From F23-D06 sp963620035 (GTDB lineage: Bacteria; Bacteroidota; Bacteroidia; Bacteroidales; WCHB1-69), in assembly GCA_963620035.1 (NCBI GenBank), contig CAVEXN010000002.1, positions 1 to 64,000 of the forward strand: a stretch of DNA of 64,000 nt. Direction: 5' to 3'. This document shows, in pieces, positions 46,901-53,316 of this stretch (the first letter of the stretch is position 1; each line of letters begins with the position of its first letter). The translations under genes and the position numbers were made by a program. The notes beneath the pieces were generated by a model. That model did not search any database and was not told the origin of the DNA. It saw only the letters and a list, made by a program, of their open reading frames with translations.

Positions 46901-49178
46901 CTGCAACGGTACTGCAATAACACCAATTAACGTTACAACCAACAAACCCATCAGGCTTTCTGATAATTTCATCAATGCTGGTCTGTCATACGATGAGACA
47001 ACCCATACCATTATTGGAACTTACACTGCCCCTGATGATATAGTTTGGACGGAATCTTATGTTACAACTATTGATGCGATTTGCCCTGCTTACAACAAGG
47101 TTGCGTACGTCAAATTCTTCTTCAAGACTAAGCCTACAGCAACACTTTCCAGAATTGATACGGTTTGTGACGGAAGTCCGATTGCGTCAGACTTGGATAC
47201 CACGAACGGACGATATCCTTCTGCAACTGGAAGTTGGATGAAGAAAAATGCCCACTCGACAAATTATACGGAATGGACACCAGGTAGTTCAACCCTCACT
47301 CCTACGGCAACTGCTGCTGACAATCATGCTATGGTATATTACAGTATCACTAATGCATGTGGTACAGCCAATTCAGACACGCTTGAGTTGCATGTTGCCA
47401 AAATCGGTGATGTGACGCTTGCCGATGCAGATTTCCGCGATACTTGTATGGGTTCTCCGTTAGCAGACTTCATCGTCAACGCCCCTGTAATCCAAAACAC
47501 GACCGATGCCACGAGAATCATCGCTACGCAATGGTACTTCAAGGCCGCAGGTTCAATAATTCCTACGCCTATTGCTACAACTGATCTCATCACAGAGGCC
47601 GGAACAGTCAGCTATGGATATACCACTCAATGCGGTGATTATAACTCTAATTGGATTACACTTAAATTCGACGCTGTTCCTACGTTCATAACAACGTTTG
47701 GTGATGCCGACTTTGTCATCTGTGAGAATGACAAGTTCACAAAACCGCATTACACCTACTCCGCAGCAGGCAACAGCGCAGTTGTTGAGGATTGGACAAT
47801 TACAAAGGTAGGCGAGACAACGTCTGAAGCGTTTGATTTCAACACGGTTTACGATGTGACCTACAATGGCGCTACCGTTACCTTGACGCTTACTAACAGT
47901 TGCGGTTCGGTTTCTCACTCTGCCGTTGTTACTATCAACGCTCTGCCCGTGCCAGAGATGCTACAGGATGCTACTATTTGTACAGGTGAAACCTACAACT
48001 TGAGCATCAAGAATCCTCAAGCTACTTCTACCTACAAGTGGGCAACCGTTGCAACTCCTGCAACTCCTTACACTGCTGGAACGTACGTTGCTACAGGTAG
48101 TTCACTCACTCGGACTGCTCCTGTTACTGACACTGTTCTCTATTGGAATGTTCAGGAAACTGACGCCAATGGATGTGTATCCACCACAGCCGTCAATGCT
48201 TCTGTCGACTCAATCAACTCTAATGTGATTACTATCAAGGTTACATCAAAGCCGGCATTCGTATTCTATGACATGAATGGTGTACCTACACATGACATCA
48301 ACTCATCCACCAACAATATCACCACATCCTACAAGTGGGCTATCGATGGCAGATGTTACAGCAATGTTGATGAAAAAGTGTTCGTCAAGTTCACCATCAA
48401 ACACAACGATACGATAATCCCGACATCTCAAGTTGGTCATTACATGAAAATTGAAACAAAGAACGTAGGTTATGGTAACCAGTTGTGGAATAACAGAGAT
48501 TCGCTCTCTTATCTTTCAGCTGATGGTTCGACCACACGGCCGCAACACAGTCTCTATGAAACTATGGTCAACCATTATCCTCAATGTCATGTTCCTACTA
48601 CTGGTACCGGCGGTAACTTTGACTGGTTCTATCTGCACTTCCTTGATGGTCGTATCAACACGAAGTACTTTACCCAGTTCTTCATTAAAGGTAACTACAC
48701 CATTGAATATGAACTTTACTCTACCAATGGTAATAACCTTGAATTCTACTACAAAAATGCAACACTTGGTTCAAAATACATCGGAGGTCAAGACTTTGTA
48801 GAAACCGGTAGTATATTGCTCGCAGAGGATGTATTCACCATCCATGTTGACGACGGTCCTGCATACGATGCCAATGAGGATATTGAACCTATCCCTGCTC
48901 CGGAACCCGAGTTGACTGCATCTGAGCCTACTATGAGCGTTTACCCGAACCCTGCAACAGATAACGTTACCGTTAAGGTACAGGGAGTGGAAGGTAAGAC
49001 TATCGTCAGAATCTCTACGCTCACTGGCAAAGTCGTTGCCGAAAGCACAATCACCGCTAATACATCTAAATCTGCTAAACATAGTTGCGATGTATCCGGT
49101 CTTGTACCTGGCGTCTATGTCGTGCAAATCGTAAACGACAAGGCTGTTCTCTCACGTAAACTTGTTGTTACCAAATAA
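37974..49178 (+). CDS. Giant 3734-aa multi-module secreted protein with T9SS tail
   Basis: A signal peptide ('WMTAQAQ') precedes a Cys-containing beta domain (about 27-290, with 'NFDYFYLPFL' near 191). Residues about 400-1318 hold HYR/Ig-like units ('VTDACANVSEP', 'VTDACGNISAKTP'). About 1318-2095 hold nine SprB-like modules that each open with a Cys and close with an 'L..G.Y.V.V.D....C' pattern. About 2350-3430 hold some twelve PKD/Ig-like modules of 85-94 aa, each with a 'C.G' start ('DTVCDGSPI', 'ATICTGETY'). A second domain like the N-terminal one follows (about 3440-3640), and residues about 3658-3734 are a type IX sorting domain ('SVYPNPATDNVTVKV', 'GVYVVQIVNDKAVLSRKLVV'). It should be a very long surface fibre or adhesin; no catalytic motif or other membrane segment was seen. 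SprB itself gives gliding motility in Flavobacterium, but no gliding gene set lies nearby. It stands alone between its own promoter and a terminator. Confidence 0.85.
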   Translation: MKKLLSICFVSILLTMMGWMTAQAQSPSGSCCFWIENMQPETFRHIANLNGTGMAQDTSAGTDLVLNNVLNRARVGVTDVYTLHFPTDCGNKVSIEWLLYRDGQLVNGNMSEYATFEIYTRYAKLNVQGECESIRWLGGQVDNGDGICGCAGGVHLGHNDFPGARYANGAAPYYDESHLAAGYTNQMYTNNFDYFYLPFLNAEGSQTQIKITWKQVGNYSLVMRLRERTGGTDYDFTYDGSQSASMHVGGHQSCCGDILAQDSIHYLVTTSHEKSICDGSIFNYGRPEYAFSEESLYYVLFGERTCDHWKVERIDTFQLYTRINPNVITRNDTLCRNDRFSHNDLLALATPVNLDAPGFRGYELLWSKDGVTFDSLNSIDLTDLTKYGDRSYTFFVKQRNYYYNGFNDSINYPRVESDSIHYCEGETATIVITVRDLYKPVANPTAFEYCNENIAGQSLTLRAAIAENDHCSDEIHWFTLDDDGLPTTDEAYRVHIDTVYMLDLATLNPTNIDKVVTYTAFTYSTSTGTYSAEHETFTITFHATPTITLNETQFEFVVCPGAEVTMESAVACEFPDYNGVKPTLSYSWEKNGVAINTNVADLVEHASETCNDEDTFKLTVTATSIYGCVAEVTRTYKVLSQDVEQPTIAWKEGDPTVRRTTLSGCDSSDVPAPYASVVAFEEDVNITDACNNVVTLKYTDVAAYTDCQTIVTRTYTVTDACANVSEPIQHIFTINNDYIPTIAGSRTIKPVNAMDCKYNAPDYATLRGIFDTTITVNFQCRQSRVDNVVFYLENTDVVADGNLDIFAEVDYVTIYAQVTDACGNISAKTPVFDLYKPAQMYIARGSITLDTLELCVNEQNRVHFNPNFVMNAYEPYTYEWSQIAVVGQCIITPDNADNTSADYVNAILTPELMNINTSAHIIMTVTDRYGCVASDTANAVHFYRLPDVTITTTGINDVVINDGDTLCPNYGRLITRANANSNLPDSIPAFMAYHWTGDAIAINPYLQDNMFDLSCRNCHKMYQVNVEVTNKKNCKANASFHIWGIDNEAPVVTAPTVDVRPLVADQNCKIRIPDYTTFGDFFNNTNVTDNCRQPEYTGDRYDVTISQDIEPGTLVDVNTDVTVTIKTPCGPAATHIINVRFPDDIITITDIASTSGCDPNPTTLIPTVINNTGTISYSWDINGTTVTSETADVVATVANHTYSLTVTDNTTGCKSRKNVDVTVYRTPVADDVTLAMTPNHYCGTTAADGTVSYTVNDAEVSHIVGYKKSGDVFAPYRDMDYVYTDLMQGTHEFTFYTSDGCTMTLTAQVTQDSLETFSATVLRHNDQCERNYGGSIQVIPQKENYVYTIISNTHVTDGETQTGLADVITPLMFNWLYQDTYRIRVATTKNCVFYTNEVRVLDITDTPNVHTYDVVNVTRCDIPNGQILVNNTNASYSYILNGTILPGNNGTITFSGLASGNYTLRMMSAGKCVREQVITVASEAGAPEEPVKIISYNNHCDEEANGTLTIPASNTVQGYTYTMEGVSIIADGTSDVVFTNLGTGTHTLNILGVNQCLAQYDDYIDFRNVAEDFAADEVKAYDGNNCRTPNNRIEINSDPDYNYFVYDAIDNLIDPADYSALEDGTYRIVKQHATFKCEFDTTVDVRVVKPVYEMLFTINNDEDCSTLGTGSIVVSNGTGFTFFTTLGLDTFALTNLDGTNTYTVHAVNNTTFCEYTKDALVEIDGYTPEIKTISSTANYLCFADQYNGTITVTLKDTDALTRVLPCTYYIKNSVTGVEDNNTTGVFTGLQDGNYDVWVISNLHCQTLVRDAAVLDSAFINPQFVITPNHNCFWTPNNPGSGCIDIISPLDVEGLHNYTYTISQTNAGVWSFVADIDKVSLRYCFLDDDTYNLKITDALTGCEYTTDFVVPFEAIKVTMTVVSEDNHRCDDNGNGTITVNATSDHEYSTLYFKLTDAANVDVTSLVPVGTTVNNLIAGTYYVTVVDSFSNCIYDTLNNREVVINNDPYTITFDVATTDNALCRGANGEIAISNVVSTNPIASGFEYSLDGVTYQASPIFANLASGAYVVYVRDIQSQCVSTVNAVINDRTDNAPIISNITSNGHNLAGTLHFCQNTTGVIYAEVTSNIAEDVNFTYEWTNSCHTGIFSTADTVSVRTDEVLCCDYILVVTSDLTGCVTTTTVNVCIDSLPKIHYIVNNAPWTTVDPNNVYNCENKPVTIGINTNNLLSYNWTNGITTSEASFTIPAFAYTPGEIVSFCINVEDVNGCKNYGVINLIEKPISTKTVDVAVCTEYSYYTDSGLYVERTYGDGLDNPFSYKRTFAAANGCDSIVTYNVTINTAPTIALAIDNPAYDFWCAGNIITDRIDLGLTVTDAIHKGWKISDDNVFEMTDDDFDITAPLVYPDNNGKYLFGYATNSCDTVYVGPYMITVDSMPRIYGNIAVTNYCAGTTFDITDPAAVSNANPAAAILKIWKLVDGVDEMQFDGSDVVRKAYDGRIVRYVLQNHCGKDSVEAVIKVDSVVKPVITIDNEYCAGDVLNLESFIITNAGENTTPIDTVIKVDGTVYVPGTKLSITNVKVSATLTYECGSIESNEVSLTVRDTAHLDVITTTADTICIPGTTVLYAKRNSTNVISVKDLVNCDTTITRSTTPDAYGIWYDTIIIEPLRAGAFSLTAVSTAERCGAKEQTFNKFFADTVPTITTKLDTQVVCAGSAMTTIVAPSYTALRPHTITSKFQYNDGSSWIDFDPAVKTWSVSEDNTVIRFAVQGDCNPAQYSNEVTVTVNEISTTSVLDSICLASTQSYTVTFAKKATLNVVTAQGKADVTPDALVRGKYTIAPNGTALGNDTLIITATVPVTYIGTCHEKVVKVPFTVVDKPVITIPETAFIVCEGETLPSDLFNATVNNNFGNIYQSGWMIKKVGSTSAVPYVATTKMSSDYNNAELYYYAINRCGETQSERMVITVNDTAKLSLSNTPQTICNGTAITPINVTTNKPIRLSDNFINAGLSYDETTHTIIGTYTAPDDIVWTESYVTTIDAICPAYNKVAYVKFFFKTKPTATLSRIDTVCDGSPIASDLDTTNGRYPSATGSWMKKNAHSTNYTEWTPGSSTLTPTATAADNHAMVYYSITNACGTANSDTLELHVAKIGDVTLADADFRDTCMGSPLADFIVNAPVIQNTTDATRIIATQWYFKAAGSIIPTPIATTDLITEAGTVSYGYTTQCGDYNSNWITLKFDAVPTFITTFGDADFVICENDKFTKPHYTYSAAGNSAVVEDWTITKVGETTSEAFDFNTVYDVTYNGATVTLTLTNSCGSVSHSAVVTINALPVPEMLQDATICTGETYNLSIKNPQATSTYKWATVATPATPYTAGTYVATGSSLTRTAPVTDTVLYWNVQETDANGCVSTTAVNASVDSINSNVITIKVTSKPAFVFYDMNGVPTHDINSSTNNITTSYKWAIDGRCYSNVDEKVFVKFTIKHNDTIIPTSQVGHYMKIETKNVGYGNQLWNNRDSLSYLSADGSTTRPQHSLYETMVNHYPQCHVPTTGTGGNFDWFYLHFLDGRINTKYFTQFFIKGNYTIEYELYSTNGNNLEFYYKNATLGSKYIGGQDFVETGSILLAEDVFTIHVDDGPAYDANEDIEPIPAPEPELTASEPTMSVYPNPATDNVTVKVQGVEGKTIVRISTLTGKVVAESTITANTSKSAKHSCDVSGLVPGVYVVQIVNDKAVLSRKLVVTK
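41930..44260 (+). repeat. Nine SprB-like protein modules
   Basis: Module-opening cysteines occur at about residues 1326, 1418, 1498, 1583, 1659, 1736, 1826, 1923 and 2016 of the giant protein, 76-97 aa apart. The sequence between has diverged strongly, so this is a protein-level, not a DNA-level, repeat. Confidence 0.6.
45030..48240 (+). repeat. About twelve ~90-aa PKD/Ig-like modules
   Basis: The Cys-x-G (or similar) motifs fall at nucleotides near 45036, 45306, 45564, 45812, 46095, 46350, 46631, 46901, 47165, 47443, 47721 and 47979: spacings of 248-283 bases. Most modules have a short strand before the Cys and one or two Trp/Tyr strands after it. Confidence 0.65.
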
Positions 49179-49199
49179 TTGAACAGTTAATCATACTTT

Positions 49200-49234
49200 A
49201 GGGAGTTGTGCCTTAACACACAACTCCCTTTTTT
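49200..49234 (+). terminator. Strong terminator after the giant gene
   Basis: AGGGAGTTGTG (49200-49210) pairs perfectly with CACAACTCCCT (49219-49229) over an 8-base loop and continues into six T's. It ends 10 bases before the ABC exporter start. Confidence 0.9.
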
Positions 49235-49244
49235 GTTAATTGTC

Positions 49245-51041
49245 ATGAATAAAACACGCAATATATCTCTAAACATACTGAAACGCTACAAAGTAGAGCT
49301 TGCGGCTGTTTTTCTGCTTAATATACTCTCCGTAATCCTTTCTGTGTTTGTATTCATGATGATCGAACCATTCACAAGACTGCTTTTCCGCGGCAGTCTT
49401 TCGGGATTGAGTCCAGTCTCCTCGCTATTTGTAGAGGAATTAAGCAAAATCGTTGCGCTAGATGATTTCGGGGACTCCATGCTCTTTTTGGTCGGATTTG
49501 CCATAGCAATCTACCTTTTCAAAAACATCTTTGGCTATGCTTCGCTATGGGTTATGGCTTCTGTCCGCAGCGATATGGTGTGCCATATCCGCAACCTCAT
49601 ATTCGACAAGATTTTAGCATTGCCCATCGGTTACTTTTCGCAGCAGAAGCGCGGCGACATCATTTCTAAAGCGATCAACGATGCCCAAGAAATAGAGTTC
49701 ACCACCTTGGCTGCGATAAAATGCTTCATAACGGACCCGCTCACTGTAATGGTATACCTTGCAGTTCTGTTTCTCATAAACGCGCCGTTAACTTTGTGTG
49801 TACTCTTTTTTCTGCCTTGTACATTCCTTGTCATTGGAAAAATATCCCATTCATTGAGAAAAGAGTCCAAAACATCAAAAAAAAGGCTAGGCGCATTGCT
49901 TTCCGCCGTAGAAGAAACATTGTCGGGGATGCGCATCATTAAAGGATTTAACGCTCAAGAACAAGCAGAGAATAACTTCTCTTGGCTCAATCAACGTTTT
50001 ACGCAGAACCAGCAGCGCGTCTATCGGAAAGCTGACCTTTCTTCGCCATTAAGCGAATTTTTAGGGGTTTCCACAGTGATGGTTGTCCTGATTATCGGCG
50101 GACGAATGGTTCTTTCTCCCGGGTCTATGCTCACAGCCGAGCTTTTCATCGCCTATATGGCGCTTTTCACACAAGTCATCACACCTTTTAAAAACATCTC
50201 CACCGCAATTGCCAACTACAAAAGGGGACAATCCGCGATGGACCGTATCACAGAAGTGCTGGATGCCGACGAGGTAATCTTAACCTCTCCGAGTGCCTTG
50301 CCCGTGTCATCTTTCCAACGCGACATAAAATTTGACGCTGTGACATTTTCCTACGGCAATGTTCCTATAATATCAAATTTTGACCTCACCATCAAGAAAG
50401 GCAAAACCACAGCCTTGATAGGTCCGTCAGGTGCCGGAAAGACCACCGTCACCGACTTGTTAGAACGTTTTTACGATCCCTCATCAGGGAGCATTCTGCT
50501 TGACGGCATCGACATCCGGCAATATGACATTGCGCAGTACCGTCGTTTATTCTCGCTGGTTTCGCAAGATGTTGTGCTTTTCAATGACACCATCTATAAT
50601 AATGTTGTATTAGGAGCGCAAGGCGTAACAGAGGATGATGTCATTGCTGCCTTGAAAACCGCAGACATCTACGAATTTATCTCATCCTTGCCAGACGGTT
50701 TGCAGCACCGCCTCAGTGACCGTGGCACCAATCTTTCCGGAGGGCAAAGACAGCGGCTCAGCATTGCACGGGCAGTACTCCGTAATTCGCCGGTACTCAT
50801 CTTAGACGAGGCCACCTCGGCTATGGATACCGAAACCGAAAAAGAAATTCAGAAAGCCTTGGACAGTCTCACAGTCAACCGTACTGTTGTGGCTGTTGCA
50901 CACCGTCTCAGTACGATACAGAATGCTGACCAAATCATCGTCATGGACAAAGGACGGATTGTCGAGTGCGGAAGCCATGAAACCTTAATGAGTCGTGACA
51001 GTTATTACAAAAAGATCATAAACATTCAACAGCAGAAATAA
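49245..51041 (+). CDS. MsbA-type ABC exporter (membrane + ATPase)
   Basis: The 598-aa half-transporter has an N-terminal membrane domain with six predicted segments (about residues 15-330, beginning 'LAAVFLLNILSVILSVFVF') and an ATPase domain (about 360-598) with Walker A 'GPSGAGKTT', the signature LSGGQRQR and Walker B 'VLILDEATSAMD', plus 'VAVAHRLSTI'. It would act as a homodimer. Lipid A flipping (MsbA) is the family's best-known role, but related exporters move other lipids or drugs; substrate not determined. It overlaps trmB by one base. Its ATG was chosen after the terminator; an in-frame ATG at 49206 would fall inside the hairpin. Confidence 0.9.
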   Translation: MNKTRNISLNILKRYKVELAAVFLLNILSVILSVFVFMMIEPFTRLLFRGSLSGLSPVSSLFVEELSKIVALDDFGDSMLFLVGFAIAIYLFKNIFGYASLWVMASVRSDMVCHIRNLIFDKILALPIGYFSQQKRGDIISKAINDAQEIEFTTLAAIKCFITDPLTVMVYLAVLFLINAPLTLCVLFFLPCTFLVIGKISHSLRKESKTSKKRLGALLSAVEETLSGMRIIKGFNAQEQAENNFSWLNQRFTQNQQRVYRKADLSSPLSEFLGVSTVMVVLIIGGRMVLSPGSMLTAELFIAYMALFTQVITPFKNISTAIANYKRGQSAMDRITEVLDADEVILTSPSALPVSSFQRDIKFDAVTFSYGNVPIISNFDLTIKKGKTTALIGPSGAGKTTVTDLLERFYDPSSGSILLDGIDIRQYDIAQYRRLFSLVSQDVVLFNDTIYNNVVLGAQGVTEDDVIAALKTADIYEFISSLPDGLQHRLSDRGTNLSGGQRQRLSIARAVLRNSPVLILDEATSAMDTETEKEIQKALDSLTVNRTVVAVAHRLSTIQNADQIIVMDKGRIVECGSHETLMSRDSYYKKIINIQQQK

Positions 51042-51703
51042 TGGCTAAACACAAGTTGGCAAGATTTGCCGAGAACGAAACATTTGGCAACCTTTTTCAG
51101 CATACGCAATATGACCGCGTAAACCGGCCCTTTCCATTAAAAGGCCGATGGCGTGAAGACTATTTCCACAACAGCAATCCCATAGTTGTAGAGTTAGGCT
51201 GTGGCAAGGGTGACTACACGATTGCCATGGCGCGGCGTAACCCAAGCAGCAACTACATCGGCATAGACCGGAAAGGCGCCAGGCTTTGGCGCGGGTGCAA
51301 GGATGCCATAGAGGGAAATATGGGCAACGTCGCATTTCTCCGCATCAACATCGACAAAATCGGATACTACTTTGCCAAAGGAGAAGTGGATGAGATTTGG
51401 GTCACGTTTCCAGACCCCCAGCCAAAGAACGAGCGCAAACGGCTATTGTCGCCCCGGTTTGCAGCGTTTTACCGAGAAGTATTGCCTGAGGGCGGAGGGG
51501 TCGTGAATCTCAAGACAGACAGCAGGCTGCTTTACGACTATGTGTTAGAGACCGCACAGCAAGGTAATTGGAAACTCATAGAAAACATCTATGACGTATA
51601 TGCAGACGGAAGCAACGAATTGCTCACTGGCATCCAGACATTCTACGAAAAGATGTGGCTGCGGGAGGGGCGAACCATATCATACGTAAAAGTAAGAATA
51701 TGA
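51041..51703 (+). CDS. trmB: tRNA (guanine-N7-)-methyltransferase TrmB
   Basis: TrmB methylates G46 in the variable loop of tRNAs with S-adenosylmethionine. The 220-aa protein has the SAM-binding motif 'VVELGCGKGDYTIAMA', 'NYIGIDRKGARLWRGCK', the catalytic motif 'VTFPDPQPKNERKRLLSPRF' and 'GGGVVNLKTDSRLLYDY'. It begins at the last base of the ABC exporter stop (TAATG), so the pair is coupled. A 319-base gap then precedes secE. Confidence 0.94.
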   Translation: MAKHKLARFAENETFGNLFQHTQYDRVNRPFPLKGRWREDYFHNSNPIVVELGCGKGDYTIAMARRNPSSNYIGIDRKGARLWRGCKDAIEGNMGNVAFLRINIDKIGYYFAKGEVDEIWVTFPDPQPKNERKRLLSPRFAAFYREVLPEGGGVVNLKTDSRLLYDYVLETAQQGNWKLIENIYDVYADGSNELLTGIQTFYEKMWLREGRTISYVKVRI

Positions 51704-51830
51704 GCATAAAAAGATGCCAAAACGAGATGTATGGGGAAGCGGTGGGGCGAGGGTGAAGGCATCTTTCATTAACAAAAATAATGCCATTCGCATTTTTTTC
51801 AAAAAATAATGACTGGGGCGAAAAAAATGC

Positions 51831-51838
51831 TATATTTG
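51831..51838 (+). promoter_or_regulatory. -7 promoter element for the secE-rpoC cluster
   Basis: TATATTTG matches TAnnTTTG, 185 bases before the secE ATG. It is the only clear box in the gap and is the probable main promoter for the cluster. Confidence 0.55.
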
Positions 51839-51964
51839 CCAACTTGTAAAAAAATTGGTCTGCAAGTGAGTTGGAGTGTGCGCATTTGTAGTGTAAGTGT
51901 GTAATTGAAAGGGAGTTGCAAGGTCAGTTATTGAACAGGCTGGTGTTGATTAATAGAGGTGGGG

Positions 51965-52003
51965 ATGGCAAAAAAAATGACAAAACGTTCTAAGGACATA
52001 TAA
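51965..52003 (+). CDS. Possible 12-codon leader peptide
   Basis: ATG GCA AAA AAA ATG ACA AAA CGT TCT AAG GAC ATA TAA encodes MAKKMTKRSKDI. It is in the secE leader, 19 bases before the secE ATG. No homology or strong ribosome site supports it; the 'MAKK' start recalls ribosomal protein L33, whose gene precedes secE in some bacteria, but the rest does not match. Listed because its position is suggestive. Confidence 0.2.
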   Translation: MAKKMTKRSKDI

Positions 52004-52022
52004 AAAACGAAAATTCGAGAAG

Positions 52023-52211
52023 ATGAAAATAGTGAATTATTTTAAAGAAGTGTATGAAGAGTTGGCTCACAAGACGAGTTGGCCCACCATGCAGGAACTG
52101 GGAAATAGTGTTGTGGTAGTGTCCATTGCTTCCCTAATAATCGCGTTGATCGTGTTTTTGATGGATGCTATTTTCAATTTGGGAATGGATCTCGTATTCC
52201 CGGCTATATAG
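52023..52211 (+). CDS. secE: Preprotein translocase subunit SecE
   Basis: SecE stabilises SecY in the inner-membrane translocon. The 62-aa protein has the conserved 'FKEVYEELAHKTSWPTMQEL' amphipathic helix and a single membrane segment ('VVVSIASLIIALIVFLMD'). It is the short, one-helix form used by most bacteria. nusG follows 36 bases later. Confidence 0.94.
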   Translation: MKIVNYFKEVYEELAHKTSWPTMQELGNSVVVVSIASLIIALIVFLMDAIFNLGMDLVFPAI

Positions 52212-52247
52212 TCTTCTTAAGCGGCATTTTATCCAAAGTAACAGATC

Positions 52248-52802
52248 ATGGCTGAAATCGAGCGTAAATGGTATGTGATCAAGGCTGTCACCGGGACCGA
52301 GAAGAAGGTGAAGCAGAACATTGAGACGGAAGTTGAGAAGTCAATTCTCAAGGACTACGTTTCAAAGGTGCTCATTCCGACGGAGAAGGTGCATCACATC
52401 ACGAAGAGCGGAAAGAAAGTAGTGTCTGAGCGCAACTATTTCCCGAGTTACATCTTCATAGAGGTGGCGAGGATGGAAGAGGTGTTCAGTATGCTGCTTG
52501 AGATTCCCGGCGTGTTGGGTTTTGTGGGTTGCAAACACAAAAGCGACAATCCCGTAGCGTTGCGTCCGGCAGAAGTTTCCCGGCTGCTAGGAAAGGTAGA
52601 TGAATTGTTGTCGCAGGACGACTCGTTCATACAGCCTTTTGTAGTGGGCGAGGAGATCAAAGTTATCGACGGGCCTTTCAACACCTTCAACGGGTATATT
52701 GAAGAGATAGACACGGAGAAGAAGAAGCTGAAAATCATGGTGAAGATTTTCGGCCGTAAGACCCCATTGGAGTTGGGTTTTATGCAGGTTGAGAAAATAT
52801 GA
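52248..52802 (+). CDS. nusG: Transcription termination/antitermination factor NusG
   Basis: NusG binds RNA polymerase, suppresses pausing and links it to Rho or the ribosome. The 184-aa protein has the NGN domain ('KWYVIKAVTGTEKKVKQNI', 'FPSYIFIEVA', 'IPGVLGFVG') and a C-terminal KOW domain ('GEEIKVIDGPFNTFNGYIEE'). In Bacteroidetes one NusG of this type is usual; a paralog (UpxY) regulates capsules but is larger in divergence, and the setting here fixes this one as NusG. Confidence 0.95.
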   Translation: MAEIERKWYVIKAVTGTEKKVKQNIETEVEKSILKDYVSKVLIPTEKVHHITKSGKKVVSERNYFPSYIFIEVARMEEVFSMLLEIPGVLGFVGCKHKSDNPVALRPAEVSRLLGKVDELLSQDDSFIQPFVVGEEIKVIDGPFNTFNGYIEEIDTEKKKLKIMVKIFGRKTPLELGFMQVEKI

Positions 52803-52843
52803 TGCCGCAATTAGTTACAAACAAATAAATTAAATCACAAACA

Positions 52844-53293
52844 ATGGCAAAAGAAGTAGCTGGATTAATTAAGTTACAAATCAAAGGAGGGGCAGCCAAC
52901 CCGGCACCCCCTGTAGGTCCTGCGTTGGGTTCAAAGGGAGTGAACATCATGGATTTTTGCAAGCAGTTCAATGCGCGTACGCAGGAAATGGCTGGCAAGA
53001 TCATCCCTGTTGTGATTACGGTTTACAAGGATAAATCGTTTGATTTTATCACAAAGACTCCTCCGGTTGCTGTACAGATTAAGGAAGCAGCAAAACTTCA
53101 AAAAGGTTCCGGCGAACCTAACCGGTCGAAAGTCGGTTCTATCACGTGGGAACAGGTGCGGACGATTGCCGAGACCAAGATGAGCGATTTGAACTGTTTT
53201 GAGCTCGAACCTGCGATGTCTATGGTGGCAGGAACGGCACGCAGCATGGGTGTGACCGTGAAAGGCGGCCAGAATCCTTTTGAGAAAAATTAA
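52844..53293 (+). CDS. rplK: 50S ribosomal protein L11
   Basis: L11 forms the GTPase-associated centre with 23S rRNA and is needed for the stringent-response sensor. The 149-aa protein has 'LIKLQIKGGAANPAPPVGPA', 'GVNIMDFCKQFNART' and 'MSDLNCFELEPAMSMVAGTARSMG' (in pieces), all conserved. It begins 41 bases after nusG. Confidence 0.97.
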   Translation: MAKEVAGLIKLQIKGGAANPAPPVGPALGSKGVNIMDFCKQFNARTQEMAGKIIPVVITVYKDKSFDFITKTPPVAVQIKEAAKLQKGSGEPNRSKVGSITWEQVRTIAETKMSDLNCFELEPAMSMVAGTARSMGVTVKGGQNPFEKN

Positions 53294-53316
53294 TAACAAG
53301 TAAAACTAAGAATCAC

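Larger units (their letters stand above)
51704..52022. other. 319-bp spacer and secE leader
   Basis: There is no tRNA here, although tRNA-Trp often precedes secE in related genomes. A -7 box lies at 51831-51838, leaving a leader of about 180 nt. A 12-codon frame with a Lys/Arg-rich product is at 51965-52003. Near 51840 an imperfect hairpin (CCAACTTG with CAAGTGAGTTGG) is possible. Confidence 0.55.

Noticed and set aside
41000..48000. CRISPR-like or DNA-level repeats in the giant gene
   Set aside because: Periodicity is at protein level with strong DNA divergence; no short exact repeats with regular spacers.
49206..49244. Upstream ATG for the ABC exporter
   Set aside because: It lies within the terminator hairpin and adds an unrelated N terminus.
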